Notes: generated by a model from the sequence alone, not told the origin. A stretch of DNA of 64,000 bases from Herbaspirillum chlorophenolicum (GCF_001189955.1 NZ_LFLT01000010.1:62001-126000); one strand, 5' to 3'; counted from the stretch's first letter, positions 40,359 through 49,780 are shown. Translations and numbers: made by a program.

Positions 40359-40685
40359 GGTTGTCGAGCCCCTCTGGTAGCGCCGCAAGACCAACGAACC
40401 GCGATGTTGGATCTTCCGACATCTGTTGTTTGTTTTTTTGTGTTGTGCACAGGAGGATCTGCAAATTGCGTGCCAATGCGCCCGCAGTGCCAACCGGTAA
40501 CGGTTCACGGGATTTGTCTTGTACGTGGAGAATTATTTATATCGTTCTTCAGCGTTATTGCCTTGCGGCATGTGTGAAGAGGCGTCACGTGTGCGGCAGG
40601 ATTTTCGATGTCAACTTGTCACTTGAACGAGGCGCTGATGTAGTGGGGAAACCCATCAGGAAATGAGCCTTATAATGAAACTGAT
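40359..40685. other. Divergent intergenic region
   Basis: 327 bp holding the promoters of the Cache-CheW gene (leftward) and the orphan gene (rightward). A T-rich run lies near 40430-40442. On the right side a TATAAT (40671-40676) sits 10 bp before the orphan start. No gene is seen. Confidence 0.5.
40671..40676 (+). promoter_or_regulatory. -10 box that would give a leaderless transcript
   Basis: Perfect TATAAT ending 9 bp before the ATG at 40686. Initiation 6-8 bp downstream would leave a leader of only 0-3 nt. No Shine-Dalgarno sequence and no other in-frame start is present upstream (TAG at 40641). No good -35 box is seen. Confidence 0.45.
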
Positions 40686-41450
40686 ATGAAACCACTGGCG
40701 CCCGGCACCGTCATCTTTCATCGCCATCGCGGTTATGGCGTGATCGTGTCCGTCAATTTGCTGACGGGCTGGATTTCTGCGCGCTTTGGCAGCGAGGTGC
40801 GTACGCTCGATCTCAACCTGTCGTCCGACGAGGTCCAGCATGCGGACGGCGCACCGATCCTGTTTCGCCGCGCTCCGCCGGATCGCATGCCGCATGCGCG
40901 GCTGATGGCAATGGTGCGCGAGTTGCACCGTACCGGTTATCAGCGGCTCTATCTGTACAGCTGGCCCAAGCCTTCCGGGCTGCATTGGCGCTGGCACTTG
41001 TTTACCGGACCGAGGCAATGGATAGAGCGGCCTTGGCGCGAAGGCTGGTACGGCTCGGGGGCCGACTACAATTTCAATCCGGTGATGGGGTGGGGCGATA
41101 CGCCCAGCGCAACGCCGGAAGACTTGGCGCACCTGCTGGCGCAGTTCGACCCGCAAGGCCTGGCGCAAGCGCTGGGCAATGACGAAGAACACAGCAACTG
41201 GTTCGAGATGGTATGCGCCACGCTGCTGCCCGATTATGCGTTCAGCCTGGGCTGGCATGACAACGGCAACATACCGGAGCACTTGCCGGTCATCCCGATC
41301 CGCCGCAACGTGCCTGAATATGCCGGGCCGCCGCTGCCGTGGCCGCCTGACTGGCGGCATATATGGCGGACATCGGGCAAGTCGCCGCTGCTGCGGTACG
41401 ACCCGCCCGTGCGTACTACTTACCGCATTACCCCAGAGCCTCAGGATTGA
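40686..41450 (+). CDS. Hypothetical protein with a CarD/Tudor-like N terminus
   Basis: 254 residues. Residues 1-50 (GTVIFHRHRGYGVIVSVNLLTGWISARFGSEVRTL) look like a small SH3-like barrel of the CarD/Tudor sort. The rest is rich in Trp and Pro (about 14 Trp) with no known motif. No signal peptide or membrane segment. Family not recognised. Its last 23 bp overlap the 3' end of the convergent dehydrogenase gene. Confidence 0.75.
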   Translation: MKPLAPGTVIFHRHRGYGVIVSVNLLTGWISARFGSEVRTLDLNLSSDEVQHADGAPILFRRAPPDRMPHARLMAMVRELHRTGYQRLYLYSWPKPSGLHWRWHLFTGPRQWIERPWREGWYGSGADYNFNPVMGWGDTPSATPEDLAHLLAQFDPQGLAQALGNDEEHSNWFEMVCATLLPDYAFSLGWHDNGNIPEHLPVIPIRRNVPEYAGPPLPWPPDWRHIWRTSGKSPLLRYDPPVRTTYRITPEPQD

Positions 41451-42414
41451 GTACGTTCTTGGGTGTGCCTGCGGCATAGTCCAGGATGTTCTGGAAGGCC
41501 GCGCGGAAGTACAGCTCGTAGCCATCCTTTTCCACGTAGCCCAGGTGGGGCGCCGCCACCACGTTATCCATCTTCAGTAACGGCGAGTCCACCGGCAGCG
41601 GTTCCTGTTCATACACATCGAGTGCGGCCAGGCCGGGGTGGCCCTGGTTCAATGCGGCTTCCAGCGCGTTTGCCTCGACCAGCTCGGCGCGGCTGGTGTT
41701 GACGAAGCAGGCGGTCGGTTTCATCAGCGCCAGGTCGGCCGCCTTGACGGCGCCGCGCGTGGCATCGTTCAGGCGCAGGTGCAGCGACAGCACATCGGCC
41801 TGGCTGAAAAATTCTTCCTTGCTGGCCGCGATGCCGTATCCATCCTTTTCGGCCTGTTCGCGGCTGGCATCGCGCCCCCAGATCACCACCTTCATGCCGA
41901 AGGCGCGGCCGTAGCCGGCCACCATGCGGCCGATCTTGCCGTAGCCCCAGATGCCCAGCGTGCGGCCTTTCAAGGCACTGCCGATCGTATTGTGGTGAGG
42001 CGTGGCCGACACCTGCTGCCAGGCGCCGGCGCGCAAGGCGAGGCAATATTGCGGCACGCGGCGCATGGCGGCCATGATCAGCGCCCATGTCAGTTCGGCC
42101 GGTGCGGTGGGGTCGCCCACGCCTTCAACGATGGCGATGCCGCGTTCGGTGGCCGCAGCCACATCGACATGGCCGCTGACCTTGCCGGTTTGCGAAATCA
42201 GTTTCAGCAGCGGCAGTTTCTCCAGCAGCATCTTGTTCAGCGAAGTGCGTTCACGGATCAGCACCAGCGCATCGAAGGGCGCCAGCCGCGCCGCCAGTTG
42301 CCCCGTGCCGCGTACGCTGTTGTTGAATACCTTGACGTCGTGGCCGTCGAGCATGCGGAAGCAATCGAGGTGGCGAACGGCGTCCTGGTAGTCGTCGAGG
42401 ATGGCAATTTTCAT
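41428..42414 (-). CDS. D-2-hydroxyacid dehydrogenase family protein
   Basis: 328 residues from the ATG at 42414. MKIAILDDYQDAVR opens the catalytic domain; GIWGYGKIGRMVAGYGRAFG (154-173) is the NAD-binding motif; VNTSRAELV holds the substrate Arg and APHLGY the catalytic His. It reversibly oxidises a D-2-hydroxyacid to a 2-oxoacid with NAD(P); the substrate is unknown. Its 3' end overlaps the orphan gene by 23 bp tail to tail. Confidence 0.93.
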   Translation of the reverse strand: MKIAILDDYQDAVRHLDCFRMLDGHDVKVFNNSVRGTGQLAARLAPFDALVLIRERTSLNKMLLEKLPLLKLISQTGKVSGHVDVAAATERGIAIVEGVGDPTAPAELTWALIMAAMRRVPQYCLALRAGAWQQVSATPHHNTIGSALKGRTLGIWGYGKIGRMVAGYGRAFGMKVVIWGRDASREQAEKDGYGIAASKEEFFSQADVLSLHLRLNDATRGAVKAADLALMKPTACFVNTSRAELVEANALEAALNQGHPGLAALDVYEQEPLPVDSPLLKMDNVVAAPHLGYVEKDGYELYFRAAFQNILDYAAGTPKNVLNPEALG

Positions 42415-42951
42415 GAGGGTCTCCGTGGCTTTGCCTTTTGAACCTGCCCCATCGCAGAAATGGCGGATGAGGCGCACTGGCAACATCATAAAGGGATTGC
42501 CGGATTTCGGCAGACCCTTGAGGCCGGCGCAGGCATCCTTTGGTCGGTTTGTCCGTAGAGAGATTTTTCACAGGCATACGCATTGTTCAATGATGGCAGT
42601 GTGTTCGTGAAAATGAGATTTACTCGCATATTTTTTGAGAATCAGCAGCGATGGGCCGCATTGAGTCCGGGCCAATGGCGCCAAGGCCGGCGTCGCTGGC
42701 TTTGGCGTTGTGAAGTAGTGGGCGGAGTACAGGCATTTGCGGAATGGCGAGCAGTAATTCGATGGTTCGTTATGTTCTGGCCGCGAAAACCCGGGATGCG
42801 GGGCTGGATGAAAATTTTTGTTGATTTTTTCAGTGAGATATTCTCCGTGTGAATGACTAATTCCCCGCAACACCGCTAGAATCCAGTGTTCATGCGGATT
42901 TTGAGAAAAATCGTGTTATGCGGTTGAGTAATGAAAAAACAGTTTTTTTTT

Positions 42952-42999
42952 AATTTGTAATTACCCACTACATAACTCGGGTATTTTTCGCTACAAATT
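42952..42999. promoter_or_regulatory. Nested dyad upstream of the pckG promoter
   Basis: Outer arms AATTTGTA (42952-42959) and TACAAATT (42992-42999) and inner arms TACCC (42962-42966) and GGGTA (42979-42983) are all perfect complements. The element ends 24 bp before the -10-like box, so it may bind an activator or repressor tetramer. Confidence 0.5.
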
Positions 43000-43023
43000 T
43001 CAGTAAATTCTTTTTTATCGGGG

Positions 43024-43129
43024 TACAATCGCTGCCACTTTTTCTCACTTTTGACTGTCGAAAAGTGACTGGAGCCCGCACCCATCGACGGCTGCGGGCC
43101 TTGCGGCCGACATTCCCGGATGTGGCCGC
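43024..43129 (+). promoter_or_regulatory. pckG promoter and structured leader
   Basis: TACAAT at 43024-43029 would start a leader of about 225 nt. Three hairpins follow: TCACTTTT/AAAAGTGA (43045-43068), GCCCGCA/TGCGGGC (43074-43099), and a 10-bp stem with one bulged G (43103-43129). The chain ends about 130 nt before the start codon. No known riboswitch class is recognised. Confidence 0.5.
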
Positions 43130-43259
43130 TATCGACAAGACCGCCGTATCGCTGGCTGGCGTAACCTTCGCCTGACATCTACCCGCCAGTTACAAGCAGA
43201 CGACGATCCTGCCGTGCCAAGACGAATTCTTTAACTTTGTGGCATTGGAGGTACAACCT

Positions 43260-45128
43260 ATGAACCAACCCCTCATGGCTGGCGTTCCCGCAGTCAACGC
43301 ACCCGCGTACGTCAAACATCAGAAATTGATCAACTGGGTTGCGGAAATCGCCGCGCTGACCAAGCCGGCTCGCATTTACTGGTGCGATGGCTCTCAGGAA
43401 GAATACGACCGCCTGTGCGCCGAGATGGTTGCCGCCGGCACCATGAAGAAGCTGAACCAGGAGAAGCGCCCGAACAGCTACCTGGCTTGCTCCGACCCGT
43501 CCGACGTGGCGCGTGTGGAAGACCGCACCTTCATCTGCTCCAAAACCAAGGAAGAAGCCGGCCCGACCAACAACTGGACCGACCCGGCCGAAATGCGCCA
43601 GACCCTGAACGGCCTGTTCGACGGTTCCATGGCCGGCCGCACGCTGTACGTGGTGCCGTTCTCGATGGGCCCGCTGGGTTCGCCGATCGCCCACATCGGC
43701 GTCGAACTGTCCGATTCCCCCTACGTCGCCGTCAACATGCGCATCATGACCCGCATGGGTAAGGCCGTGTACGACGTGCTGGGCGCCGATGGCGACTTCG
43801 TGCCTTGTGTGCATACGGTCGGCGCACCGCTGGCTGCCGGCCAGAAAGACGTGGCATGGCCATGCAATGCCACCAAGTACATCGTCCACTATCCGGAAAC
43901 CCGCGAAATCTGGTCCTACGGTTCGGGCTACGGCGGCAACGCCCTGCTGGGCAAGAAGTGCTTCGCGCTGCGCATCGCCTCGACCATGGGCCGCGCCCAG
44001 GGCTGGCTGGCTGAACACATGCTGATCCTCGGCGTCGAATCGCCGGAAGGCAAGAAGCACTATGTCGCGGCGGCTTTCCCGTCGGCTTGCGGCAAGACCA
44101 ACTTCGCCATGCTGATTCCGCCCAAGGCGTTCGGCGGCTGGAAGGTCACCACCATCGGCGACGACATCGCCTGGATCAAGCCGGGCGCCGATGGCCGCCT
44201 GTACGCGATCAATCCGGAAGCCGGCTATTTCGGCGTGGCTCCGGGCACCAACGAAAAGAGCAACTACAACTGCATGGCCTCGGTGTCGGCCAACACCATC
44301 TTCACCAACGTCGCGCTGACCGATGACGGCGACGTCTGGTGGGAAGGAATGACCAAGGAAGCCCCGGCGCATCTGATCGACTGGCAGGGCAAGGACTGGA
44401 CCCCGGCGATCGCCAAGGAAACCGGCCGCAAGGCCGCGCACCCGAACGCACGCTTCACCGTCGCCGCCACCCAGAACCCGGTGATCGACGCAGCCTGGGA
44501 TGATCCGGCCGGCGTGCCGATTTCGGCCTTCATCTTCGGCGGCCGCCGCTCCACTACCGTGCCGCTGGTGACCGAAGCCCGCAACTGGGTGGAAGGCGTC
44601 TACATGGCCGCCACCATGGGTTCGGAAACCACCGCTGCGGCCGTCGGCCAGCAGGGCGTGGTGCGCCGCGACCCGTTCGCGATGCTGCCGTTTGCCGGCT
44701 ACAACATGAGCGAGTACTTCCAGCACTGGCTGGACATCGGCAAGAAGATCGCCGCCTCGCCGGCCGAGCTGCCCAAGATCTACTGCGTCAACTGGTTCCG
44801 TACCGATGCCGACGGCAAGTTCGTGTGGCCGGGCTTCGGCGACAACATGCGCGTGCTGAAGTGGATGCTGGACCGCATTGAAGATCCGCAAGGCGTGAAG
44901 ACCGGCGCTACCGAGCACCTGTTCGGTTTCACGCCGCGTTTCGGCGACCTGCAATGGGATGGCATCGACTTCACCGCCGAGCAGTTCGCTACCATCACCT
45001 CCATCGACAAGGCCGCATGGAAGAAGGAACTGGAGCTGCACGCGGAGCTGTTCGAAAAGCTCAAGCACAAGCTGCCGGGCGAGCTGGAAAGCGTCAAGGG
45101 CAAGCTGGAGAAGCAACTGGCTGCCTGA
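43260..45128 (+). CDS. pckG: Phosphoenolpyruvate carboxykinase (GTP)
   Basis: 622 residues, full length. [13 protein letters not shown] (P-loop and reactive Cys277), [12 protein letters not shown] and the GTP-form N terminus [24 protein letters not shown] identify the GTP-dependent enzyme, which makes phosphoenolpyruvate from oxaloacetate at the entry to gluconeogenesis. The ATG at 43260 has TGGAGGT 9 bp upstream. It has a long structured leader and its own terminator. Confidence 0.97.
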   Translation: MNQPLMAGVPAVNAPAYVKHQKLINWVAEIAALTKPARIYWCDGSQEEYDRLCAEMVAAGTMKKLNQEKRPNSYLACSDPSDVARVEDRTFICSKTKEEAGPTNNWTDPAEMRQTLNGLFDGSMAGRTLYVVPFSMGPLGSPIAHIGVELSDSPYVAVNMRIMTRMGKAVYDVLGADGDFVPCVHTVGAPLAAGQKDVAWPCNATKYIVHYPETREIWSYGSGYGGNALLGKKCFALRIASTMGRAQGWLAEHMLILGVESPEGKKHYVAAAFPSACGKTNFAMLIPPKAFGGWKVTTIGDDIAWIKPGADGRLYAINPEAGYFGVAPGTNEKSNYNCMASVSANTIFTNVALTDDGDVWWEGMTKEAPAHLIDWQGKDWTPAIAKETGRKAAHPNARFTVAATQNPVIDAAWDDPAGVPISAFIFGGRRSTTVPLVTEARNWVEGVYMAATMGSETTAAAVGQQGVVRRDPFAMLPFAGYNMSEYFQHWLDIGKKIAASPAELPKIYCVNWFRTDADGKFVWPGFGDNMRVLKWMLDRIEDPQGVKTGATEHLFGFTPRFGDLQWDGIDFTAEQFATITSIDKAAWKKELELHAELFEKLKHKLPGELESVKGKLEKQLAA

Positions 45129-45183
45129 TGGCACAGTGACATGTGCCGGTAGGTGCCGACACTTCTTCCCGTGATGAATGGAG

Positions 45184-45213
45184 CGCCCGCCGTGTTTGCA
45201 CGGCGGGCGTTTT
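45184..45213. terminator. Terminator between pckG and the thioesterase gene
   Basis: Perfect 11-bp stem CGCCCGCCGTG / CACGGCGGGCG with a TTTG loop and four T residues, placed between convergent genes. Confidence 0.88.
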
Positions 45214-45227
45214 CATTTGGCGGCCGT

Positions 45228-45671
45228 TCAACCGACGGCAATCGCCGCCAGCGCCATGCGCATCGCCTCCGGGATGTCCACCGGCCGACGCGACTCCCGG
45301 TCGACATAAACATGCACAAAATGTCCCTGGGCCGCAGCGCTGTCTTCGCCTTCCTTGAAAATGCCGATCTCGTAGCGCACGCTGCTGCGTCCTACATGCG
45401 CCACCCGCACGCCGACGTCCACCTGGTCCGGAAACGCCACCGAAGCGAAATAATTGCAACGTGTCTCGATCACCAGACCGATCACCGGGCTGCGTTCGAT
45501 GTCCAGCACGCCGCTTGCCACCAGGTAATGATTCACCGCGGTGTCGAACCAGCTGTAATAGACGACGTTGTTGACGTGGCCGTAGACGTCGTTATCCATC
45601 CAGCGCGTCTGGATGGCATGGAAGTGGCGGTAGTCGGCGCGATGGCCGGGGACAGGTTTGTGCTCGCTCAT
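45228..45671 (-). CDS. Acyl-CoA thioesterase (YbgC/FadM hot-dog family)
   Basis: 147 residues from the ATG at 45671. HFHAIQTRWMDNDVYGHVNNVVYYSWFDTA carries the 4-hydroxybenzoyl-CoA thioesterase signature with the catalytic Asp28 and His32. It hydrolyses acyl-CoA thioesters; chain preference unknown. It is divergent from ahpC across 371 bp. Confidence 0.92.
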   Translation of the reverse strand: MSEHKPVPGHRADYRHFHAIQTRWMDNDVYGHVNNVVYYSWFDTAVNHYLVASGVLDIERSPVIGLVIETRCNYFASVAFPDQVDVGVRVAHVGRSSVRYEIGIFKEGEDSAAAQGHFVHVYVDRESRRPVDIPEAMRMALAAIAVG

Positions 45672-45934
45672 GGTGGTCGTGGTGTTGGTCGGTGGACGGA
45701 TGGTGCAGTGCGCACAAAATGCGCTTCCTTGCAGTAACATTGCGGCGGGATTCTTGTCCTGCGGCATCGCCACCGTGCTGTTGAGCTCCGGAGGGTGCTG
45801 CCTCAATGTTAAGCGATCGCGGCCGGAATGTACCGATGTGGCGGCTTGCAGAAACGTGTTGCGCCGCCATGTGATTCGGGTGGGCATGCAATGCCCGCGC
45901 GCAACCGGGATCGATAGCATTGCTCTTGATGTCG

Positions 45935-45971
45935 ATAGTTAAATCCAATCAAAAATATTGATTAAATAAAA
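45935..45971 (+). promoter_or_regulatory. Candidate OxyR-binding site of ahpC
   Basis: Aligned with the 37-bp consensus (two ATAGnTnnnAnCTAT units 7 bp apart), the first unit matches 8 of 10 and the second 6 of 10 conserved positions. It ends exactly where the -35 box starts, the usual geometry for OxyR activation. Confidence 0.55.
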
Positions 45972-46000
45972 TTGATCTATTTCGTTTGGCGTTTTACTAT
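45972..46000 (+). promoter_or_regulatory. ahpC promoter
   Basis: TTGATC (45972-45977), a 17-bp spacer and TACTAT (45995-46000) form a good sigma-70 promoter about 45 bp before the ahpC start. AAAAAGGA precedes the ATG. Confidence 0.65.
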
Positions 46001-46042
46001 TGTTCCCACTGCTTCACTCAACCCCCTAAAAAGGAAATAAAT

Positions 46043-46606
46043 ATGTCCCTGATCAACACCACTATCAAACCTTTCAAGGCAACTGCATACCACGATGGCA
46101 AGTTCGTCGACATCTCCGAAGCGACTCTGAAGGGCAAATGGTCCGTGTTCGTGTTCTATCCGGCTGACTTCACCTTCGTCTGCCCGACCGAACTGGAAGA
46201 TCTGGCAAATAACTACGAGCAATTCAAGAAGCTGGGCGTCGAAGTCTACGGCATCTCGACCGACACCCACTTCGCCCACAAGGCATGGCACGACACTTCG
46301 GAAGCCATCAAGAAGGTCCAATACCCGCTGGTCGGCGACCCGACCGCTACCCTGGCACGCAACTTCGAAGTGCTGATCGAAGAAGAAGGCCTGGCACTGC
46401 GCGGCACTTTCGTGATCAATCCGGAAGGCCAGATCAAGGTCCTGGAAATCCACGACAACGGCATCGGCCGCGACGCTTCCGAACTGCTGCGCAAGGTCAA
46501 GGCTGCCCAGTACGTCGCTTCGCACCCGGGTGAAGTTTGCCCCGCCAAGTGGGAAGAAGGCGCTGCAACCCTGAAGCCGAGCCTGGACCTGGTCGGCAAG
46601 ATCTAA
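46043..46606 (+). CDS. ahpC: Alkyl hydroperoxide reductase subunit C (peroxiredoxin)
   Basis: 187 residues. [12 protein letters not shown] holds the peroxidatic Cys47, and EVCPAKW near the C terminus holds the resolving Cys166, as in the AhpC-type 2-Cys peroxiredoxins. It reduces hydrogen peroxide, organic hydroperoxides and peroxynitrite in the cytoplasm and is recycled by AhpF, encoded 142 bp downstream. A candidate OxyR site controls the promoter. Confidence 0.97.
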   Translation: MSLINTTIKPFKATAYHDGKFVDISEATLKGKWSVFVFYPADFTFVCPTELEDLANNYEQFKKLGVEVYGISTDTHFAHKAWHDTSEAIKKVQYPLVGDPTATLARNFEVLIEEEGLALRGTFVINPEGQIKVLEIHDNGIGRDASELLRKVKAAQYVASHPGEVCPAKWEEGAATLKPSLDLVGKI

Positions 46607-46624
46607 TCGATCGCCAGATCGATT
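46605..46624 (+). repeat. Hairpin overlapping the ahpC stop
   Basis: AATCGATC-gcca-GATCGATT, a perfect 8-bp stem that includes the last bases of the stop codon. It lacks a T run and may protect the ahpC message end. Confidence 0.6.
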
Positions 46625-46654
46625 GCAGTCCTGAAGTAATACCAAGGAAGTACA

Positions 46655-46714
46655 CGTCCGGGCCAGCCCCGGCAAGCGGCTGAAACCCACAAGGTGGATG
46701 CCGCGGCCCGGACG
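46655..46714 (+). ncRNA. Structured RNA element between ahpC and ahpF
   Basis: A perfect 10-bp outer stem CGTCCGGGCC / GGCCCGGACG (46655-46664 / 46705-46714) encloses an asymmetric internal loop. A 5-bp CGGCA/TGCCG helix follows (46670-46674 / 46699-46703). A 24-nt apical part contains a CCAC-aag-GTGG hairpin (46687-46697). There is no T run after it, so it is not an intrinsic terminator. It ends 34 nt before the ahpF start. It does not match a riboswitch class I know; a processing or stability element that sets the ahpC:ahpF ratio is the simplest reading. Confidence 0.5.
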
Positions 46715-46748
46715 CTATGAAATCTCCCAACAGAGGAAGTGAATCACC

Positions 46749-48347
46749 ATGCTTGATGCCAATCTCAAGACCCAATTGAAGGCCTACCTGGAAAAGGTCA
46801 CCCAGCCGATCGAGATCGTCGCGTCGCTGGATGATGGCGCCAAATCCCGTGAGATGCAGGAACTCCTGCAAGAAATCGTGCTGCTGTCAGACCGCATCAA
46901 GCTGGTCGAGCAACGCGATGCCGCGAACGCACGTACCCCGTCGTTCAAACTGAACCGCCCCGGGACCGATATCAGCATCGAATTTGCTGCCATCCCGATG
47001 GGCCACGAATTTACCTCGCTGGTGCTGGCCCTGCTGCAGGTCGGCGGCCACCCGATCAAGCTCGACGACAAGGTGATCGAGCAGATCAGGAACCTGGATG
47101 GCGACTACAGCTTTGAGACCTACGTCTCGCTGACTTGCCAGAACTGCCCGGAAGTCGTGCAGGCGCTGAACGTGATGTCGATCATCAACCCGCGCATCCG
47201 CTCGGTGACTATCGACGGCGCGCTGTTCCAGGGCGAAGTCGAACAGCGCCAGATCATGGCCGTGCCGACCGTCTACATGAACGGTGAAGTGTTCGGCCAG
47301 GGCCGTACCGGCGTCGAGGAAATCCTCGCCCGGCTGGATACCGGCGCCGCCGCCCGCAAGGGTGAGGAGTTGAGCGCCAAGGAGCCGTATGACGTGCTGA
47401 TCGTCGGTGGCGGCCCGGCCGGCGCAGCTGCCGCGATCTATGCGGCGCGCAAGGGCATCCGCACCGGCGTCGTCGCTGAACGTTTCGGCGGCCAGGTGCT
47501 GGATACGCTGGCGATCGAGAACTTCGTCTCCGTGAAGGAAACCGAAGGCCCGCAATTCGCCACTGCGCTGGAGCAGCACGTCAAGGCGTATGACGTCGAC
47601 ATCATGAACGTGCAGCGCGCCGAAGCACTGGTGGCAGGCGACAAGCTGATCGAAGTGAAGCTGGCCAACGGCGGCGTGCTGAAGGGCAAGACCGTGATCC
47701 TGTCGACCGGCGCCCGCTGGCGCGAAGTCAACGTGCCGGGCGAGCGCGAATACCGCAACCACGGCGTGGCCTACTGCCCGCACTGCGACGGCCCGCTGTT
47801 CAAGGGCAAGCGCGTGTCGGTGATCGGCGGCGGCAACTCCGGCGTGGAAGCGGCGATCGACCTGGCCGGCATCGTCAGCCATGTCACGCTGCTTGAGTTC
47901 GCGGCGGAACTGAAGGCCGATGCCGTGCTGGTGAAGAAGCTCAAGAGCCTGGCCAACGTGACCATCATTACGTCGGCGCAGACTACCGAGATCACCGGCG
48001 ACGGCAAGAAGGTCAACGGCATCAGCTACAAGGAACGCGAAACCGGCGAGGTCAAGCACATCGAACTGGAAGGCGTGTTCGTCCAGATCGGCCTGGTGCC
48101 CAACACCGAATGGCTCAAGGGCACTATCGCATTGAGCAAGCATGGCGAGATCGAGATCGACGCCCGTGGCCAGACTTCGATCCCCGGCGTGTTCGCTGCG
48201 GGCGATGTGACCACGGTGCCGTACAAGCAAATCGTGATCGCCGTGGGGGCGGGCGCTACTGCTGCACTGTCCGCCTTCGACCACCTGATCCGCTCGTCGG
48301 TGGACGACGAGACGCCGGCCGAGAAGAAGGAAGCGGTCGCCGCGTAA
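46749..48347 (+). CDS. ahpF: Alkyl hydroperoxide reductase subunit F
   Basis: 532 residues. The N-terminal double thioredoxin-fold domain has CQNC (about 129-132); the thioredoxin-reductase-like part has [25 protein letters not shown] with the redox CPHC, and [15 protein letters not shown] for NAD(P)H. It passes electrons from NADH through FAD and both disulfides to AhpC. A strong AGAGGAAGTG ribosome site precedes it. It shares the ahpC promoter and ends at its own terminator. Confidence 0.97.
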   Translation: MLDANLKTQLKAYLEKVTQPIEIVASLDDGAKSREMQELLQEIVLLSDRIKLVEQRDAANARTPSFKLNRPGTDISIEFAAIPMGHEFTSLVLALLQVGGHPIKLDDKVIEQIRNLDGDYSFETYVSLTCQNCPEVVQALNVMSIINPRIRSVTIDGALFQGEVEQRQIMAVPTVYMNGEVFGQGRTGVEEILARLDTGAAARKGEELSAKEPYDVLIVGGGPAGAAAAIYAARKGIRTGVVAERFGGQVLDTLAIENFVSVKETEGPQFATALEQHVKAYDVDIMNVQRAEALVAGDKLIEVKLANGGVLKGKTVILSTGARWREVNVPGEREYRNHGVAYCPHCDGPLFKGKRVSVIGGGNSGVEAAIDLAGIVSHVTLLEFAAELKADAVLVKKLKSLANVTIITSAQTTEITGDGKKVNGISYKERETGEVKHIELEGVFVQIGLVPNTEWLKGTIALSKHGEIEIDARGQTSIPGVFAAGDVTTVPYKQIVIAVGAGATAALSAFDHLIRSSVDDETPAEKKEAVAA

Positions 48348-48373
48348 GTACCAGCCACATCAGGCAGCAAGGG

Positions 48374-48402
48374 AACGCCATCGGGAAACCGGTGGCGTTT
48401 TT
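48374..48402 (+). terminator. Terminator after ahpF
   Basis: AACGCCATCGG / CCGGTGGCGTT, 11 bp with one T-G pair, GAAA loop and a T run. About 170 bp without features follow. Confidence 0.85.
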
Positions 48403-48573
48403 GTTTTTGCGGTTCCCGGTTGAGCCCTTGGCCGGAACGAATGATGGCAGGTCAGGCGCGGCACAAGACGCTGGGTCCTGACTTTCGCGAGGACAACTGC
48501 ATTGGTGAATTTTCCTCTATCGTCCCAGTGAAGGCCAGGCCCAGTAGCGTTTAACCGGTATCCGGGCGACCAT

Positions 48574-48606
48574 AAAAAAACGCCATCGGACTCCGATGGC
48601 GTTTTC
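48574..48606. terminator. Terminator of the D,D-carboxypeptidase gene
   Basis: Perfect 13-bp stem AAAACGCCATCGG / CCGATGGCGTTTT with a 3-nt loop and A/T runs on both sides. Confidence 0.9.
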
Positions 48607-48625
48607 ATTTGAAGCAGACTGCGGC

Positions 48626-49780
48626 TTACTTGAACATCAAGCGCAGCGAGTCCCATGCGCGGCCGAAGAAGCCGGCCGGGCCGACCGATTCCAGCGCGAC
48701 CACCGGCAATTCAGCCACGGTCTTGTCGTCGATGGTGACCTTCAGGGTACCGACCTTGGCGTTTTCCGAGATCGGGGCGATCAGCGGGTCATTGCGGTCC
48801 AGGTGGGTCTTGACCTTGTCGGCAGTGCCCTTGGGGATGGTGATGTAGAGGTCGTTCTTGAAGCCGACCTTGATCTTGCCTTGCGAACCCTTCCACACGT
48901 CAGGCGTGTCGACCGGCTGGCCCTTGGCGTACAGCTTCACGGCGTCGAAGTTCTGGAAGCCCCAGTTCAGCAGCTTCTGGCTTTCCTGCGTGCGCACCTG
49001 GTCGGACACGGTGCCGATCACCACCGAGATCAGGCGGCGTTCGCCGTTGGGTACCGGGCGGTGGGCCGAGGTGATCAGCGAATAGCCGGCGCTGGAGGTG
49101 TGGCCGGTCTTCATGCCGTCGACCGTCGGGTCCAGCCACAGCAGGCGGTTGCGGTTGGGCTGGGTAATGTTGTTGTAAGTGAATTTTTTCACCGAGTAAT
49201 ACTTCTTGTAATACTCGGGGAAGTCGTTGATCAGGTTGCGGCACAGGATGGCCAGGTCATGCGCAGTGGTATACGTGTCCGGGCTGGGCAGGCCGTGCGG
49301 ATTGGAGAAGTGGGTGTTGGTCAGGCCCTGGCGCTGCGCTTCGCGGTTCATCAATTGCACGAAGGCATCTTCGGTGCCGGACACGGCTTCGGCCACCGCC
49401 ACCGCTGCATCGTTGCCCGAGACCGAAATCAGGCCGAACAGCAGGTTCTCGATCGACACCGGCTTGTTCGGTTCGATGAACATCTTGGAGCTGCTCGGAT
49501 CGACCTTCCAGGCGTTCACCGAGACGCTGACTTCCTGCGGCTCGCTCAGGCGCTTGTCGCGCAGGGCGGCGAAGGCCAGGTAGGCGGTCATCAGCTTGGT
49601 CAGCGAGGCCGGCTCGACGCGCATGTCGGCATCGGCAGAGGCGATCACCTGATTGGACGAGGCGTCCAGCAACAGCCAGGACTTGGCGGCCACGGTCGGT
49701 GGCGGCAGGGTCTGCGCGGAGGTGGACAGGGCGGAAATCGAAAGGACGGTGGCGGCGAGGGCCGCAAATATTTTTTTCAT
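48626..49780 (-). CDS. dacC: D-alanyl-D-alanine carboxypeptidase (PBP5/6 type)
   Basis: 384 residues from the ATG at 49780. A signal peptide MKKIFAALAATVLSISALSTSAQ is followed by the penicillin-binding motifs SxxK (Ser59-Lys62), SGN (120-122) and KTG (223-225), and a C-terminal beta domain ending in an amphipathic anchor (FGRAWDSLRLMFK). It trims the terminal D-Ala from peptidoglycan stem peptides in the periplasm. The choice between dacA and dacC names is not certain. Confidence 0.94.
   Translation of the reverse strand: MKKIFAALAATVLSISALSTSAQTLPPPTVAAKSWLLLDASSNQVIASADADMRVEPASLTKLMTAYLAFAALRDKRLSEPQEVSVSVNAWKVDPSSSKMFIEPNKPVSIENLLFGLISVSGNDAAVAVAEAVSGTEDAFVQLMNREAQRQGLTNTHFSNPHGLPSPDTYTTAHDLAILCRNLINDFPEYYKKYYSVKKFTYNNITQPNRNRLLWLDPTVDGMKTGHTSSAGYSLITSAHRPVPNGERRLISVVIGTVSDQVRTQESQKLLNWGFQNFDAVKLYAKGQPVDTPDVWKGSQGKIKVGFKNDLYITIPKGTADKVKTHLDRNDPLIAPISENAKVGTLKVTIDDKTVAELPVVALESVGPAGFFGRAWDSLRLMFK

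Larger units (their letters stand above)
42415..43259. other. Regulatory stretch upstream of pckG
   Basis: About 845 bp with no convincing gene; short frames at 42583-42852 (+) and 42568-42873 (-) overlap each other and lack ribosome sites. The right half is A+T-rich and holds a nested dyad (42952-42999), a -10-like TACAAT (43024-43029) and a chain of hairpins in the leader. Confidence 0.6.
45672..46042. other. Divergent intergenic region between the thioesterase gene and ahpC
   Basis: 371 bp. The right third holds the candidate OxyR site and the ahpC promoter. A palindrome GGGCAT-gca-ATGCCC lies at 45882-45896. The left two thirds shows no gene or clear element. Confidence 0.6.

Noticed and set aside
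42568-42873. Short overlapping frames on both strands upstream of pckG
   Set aside because: They overlap each other, lack ribosome sites and show no protein-like composition.
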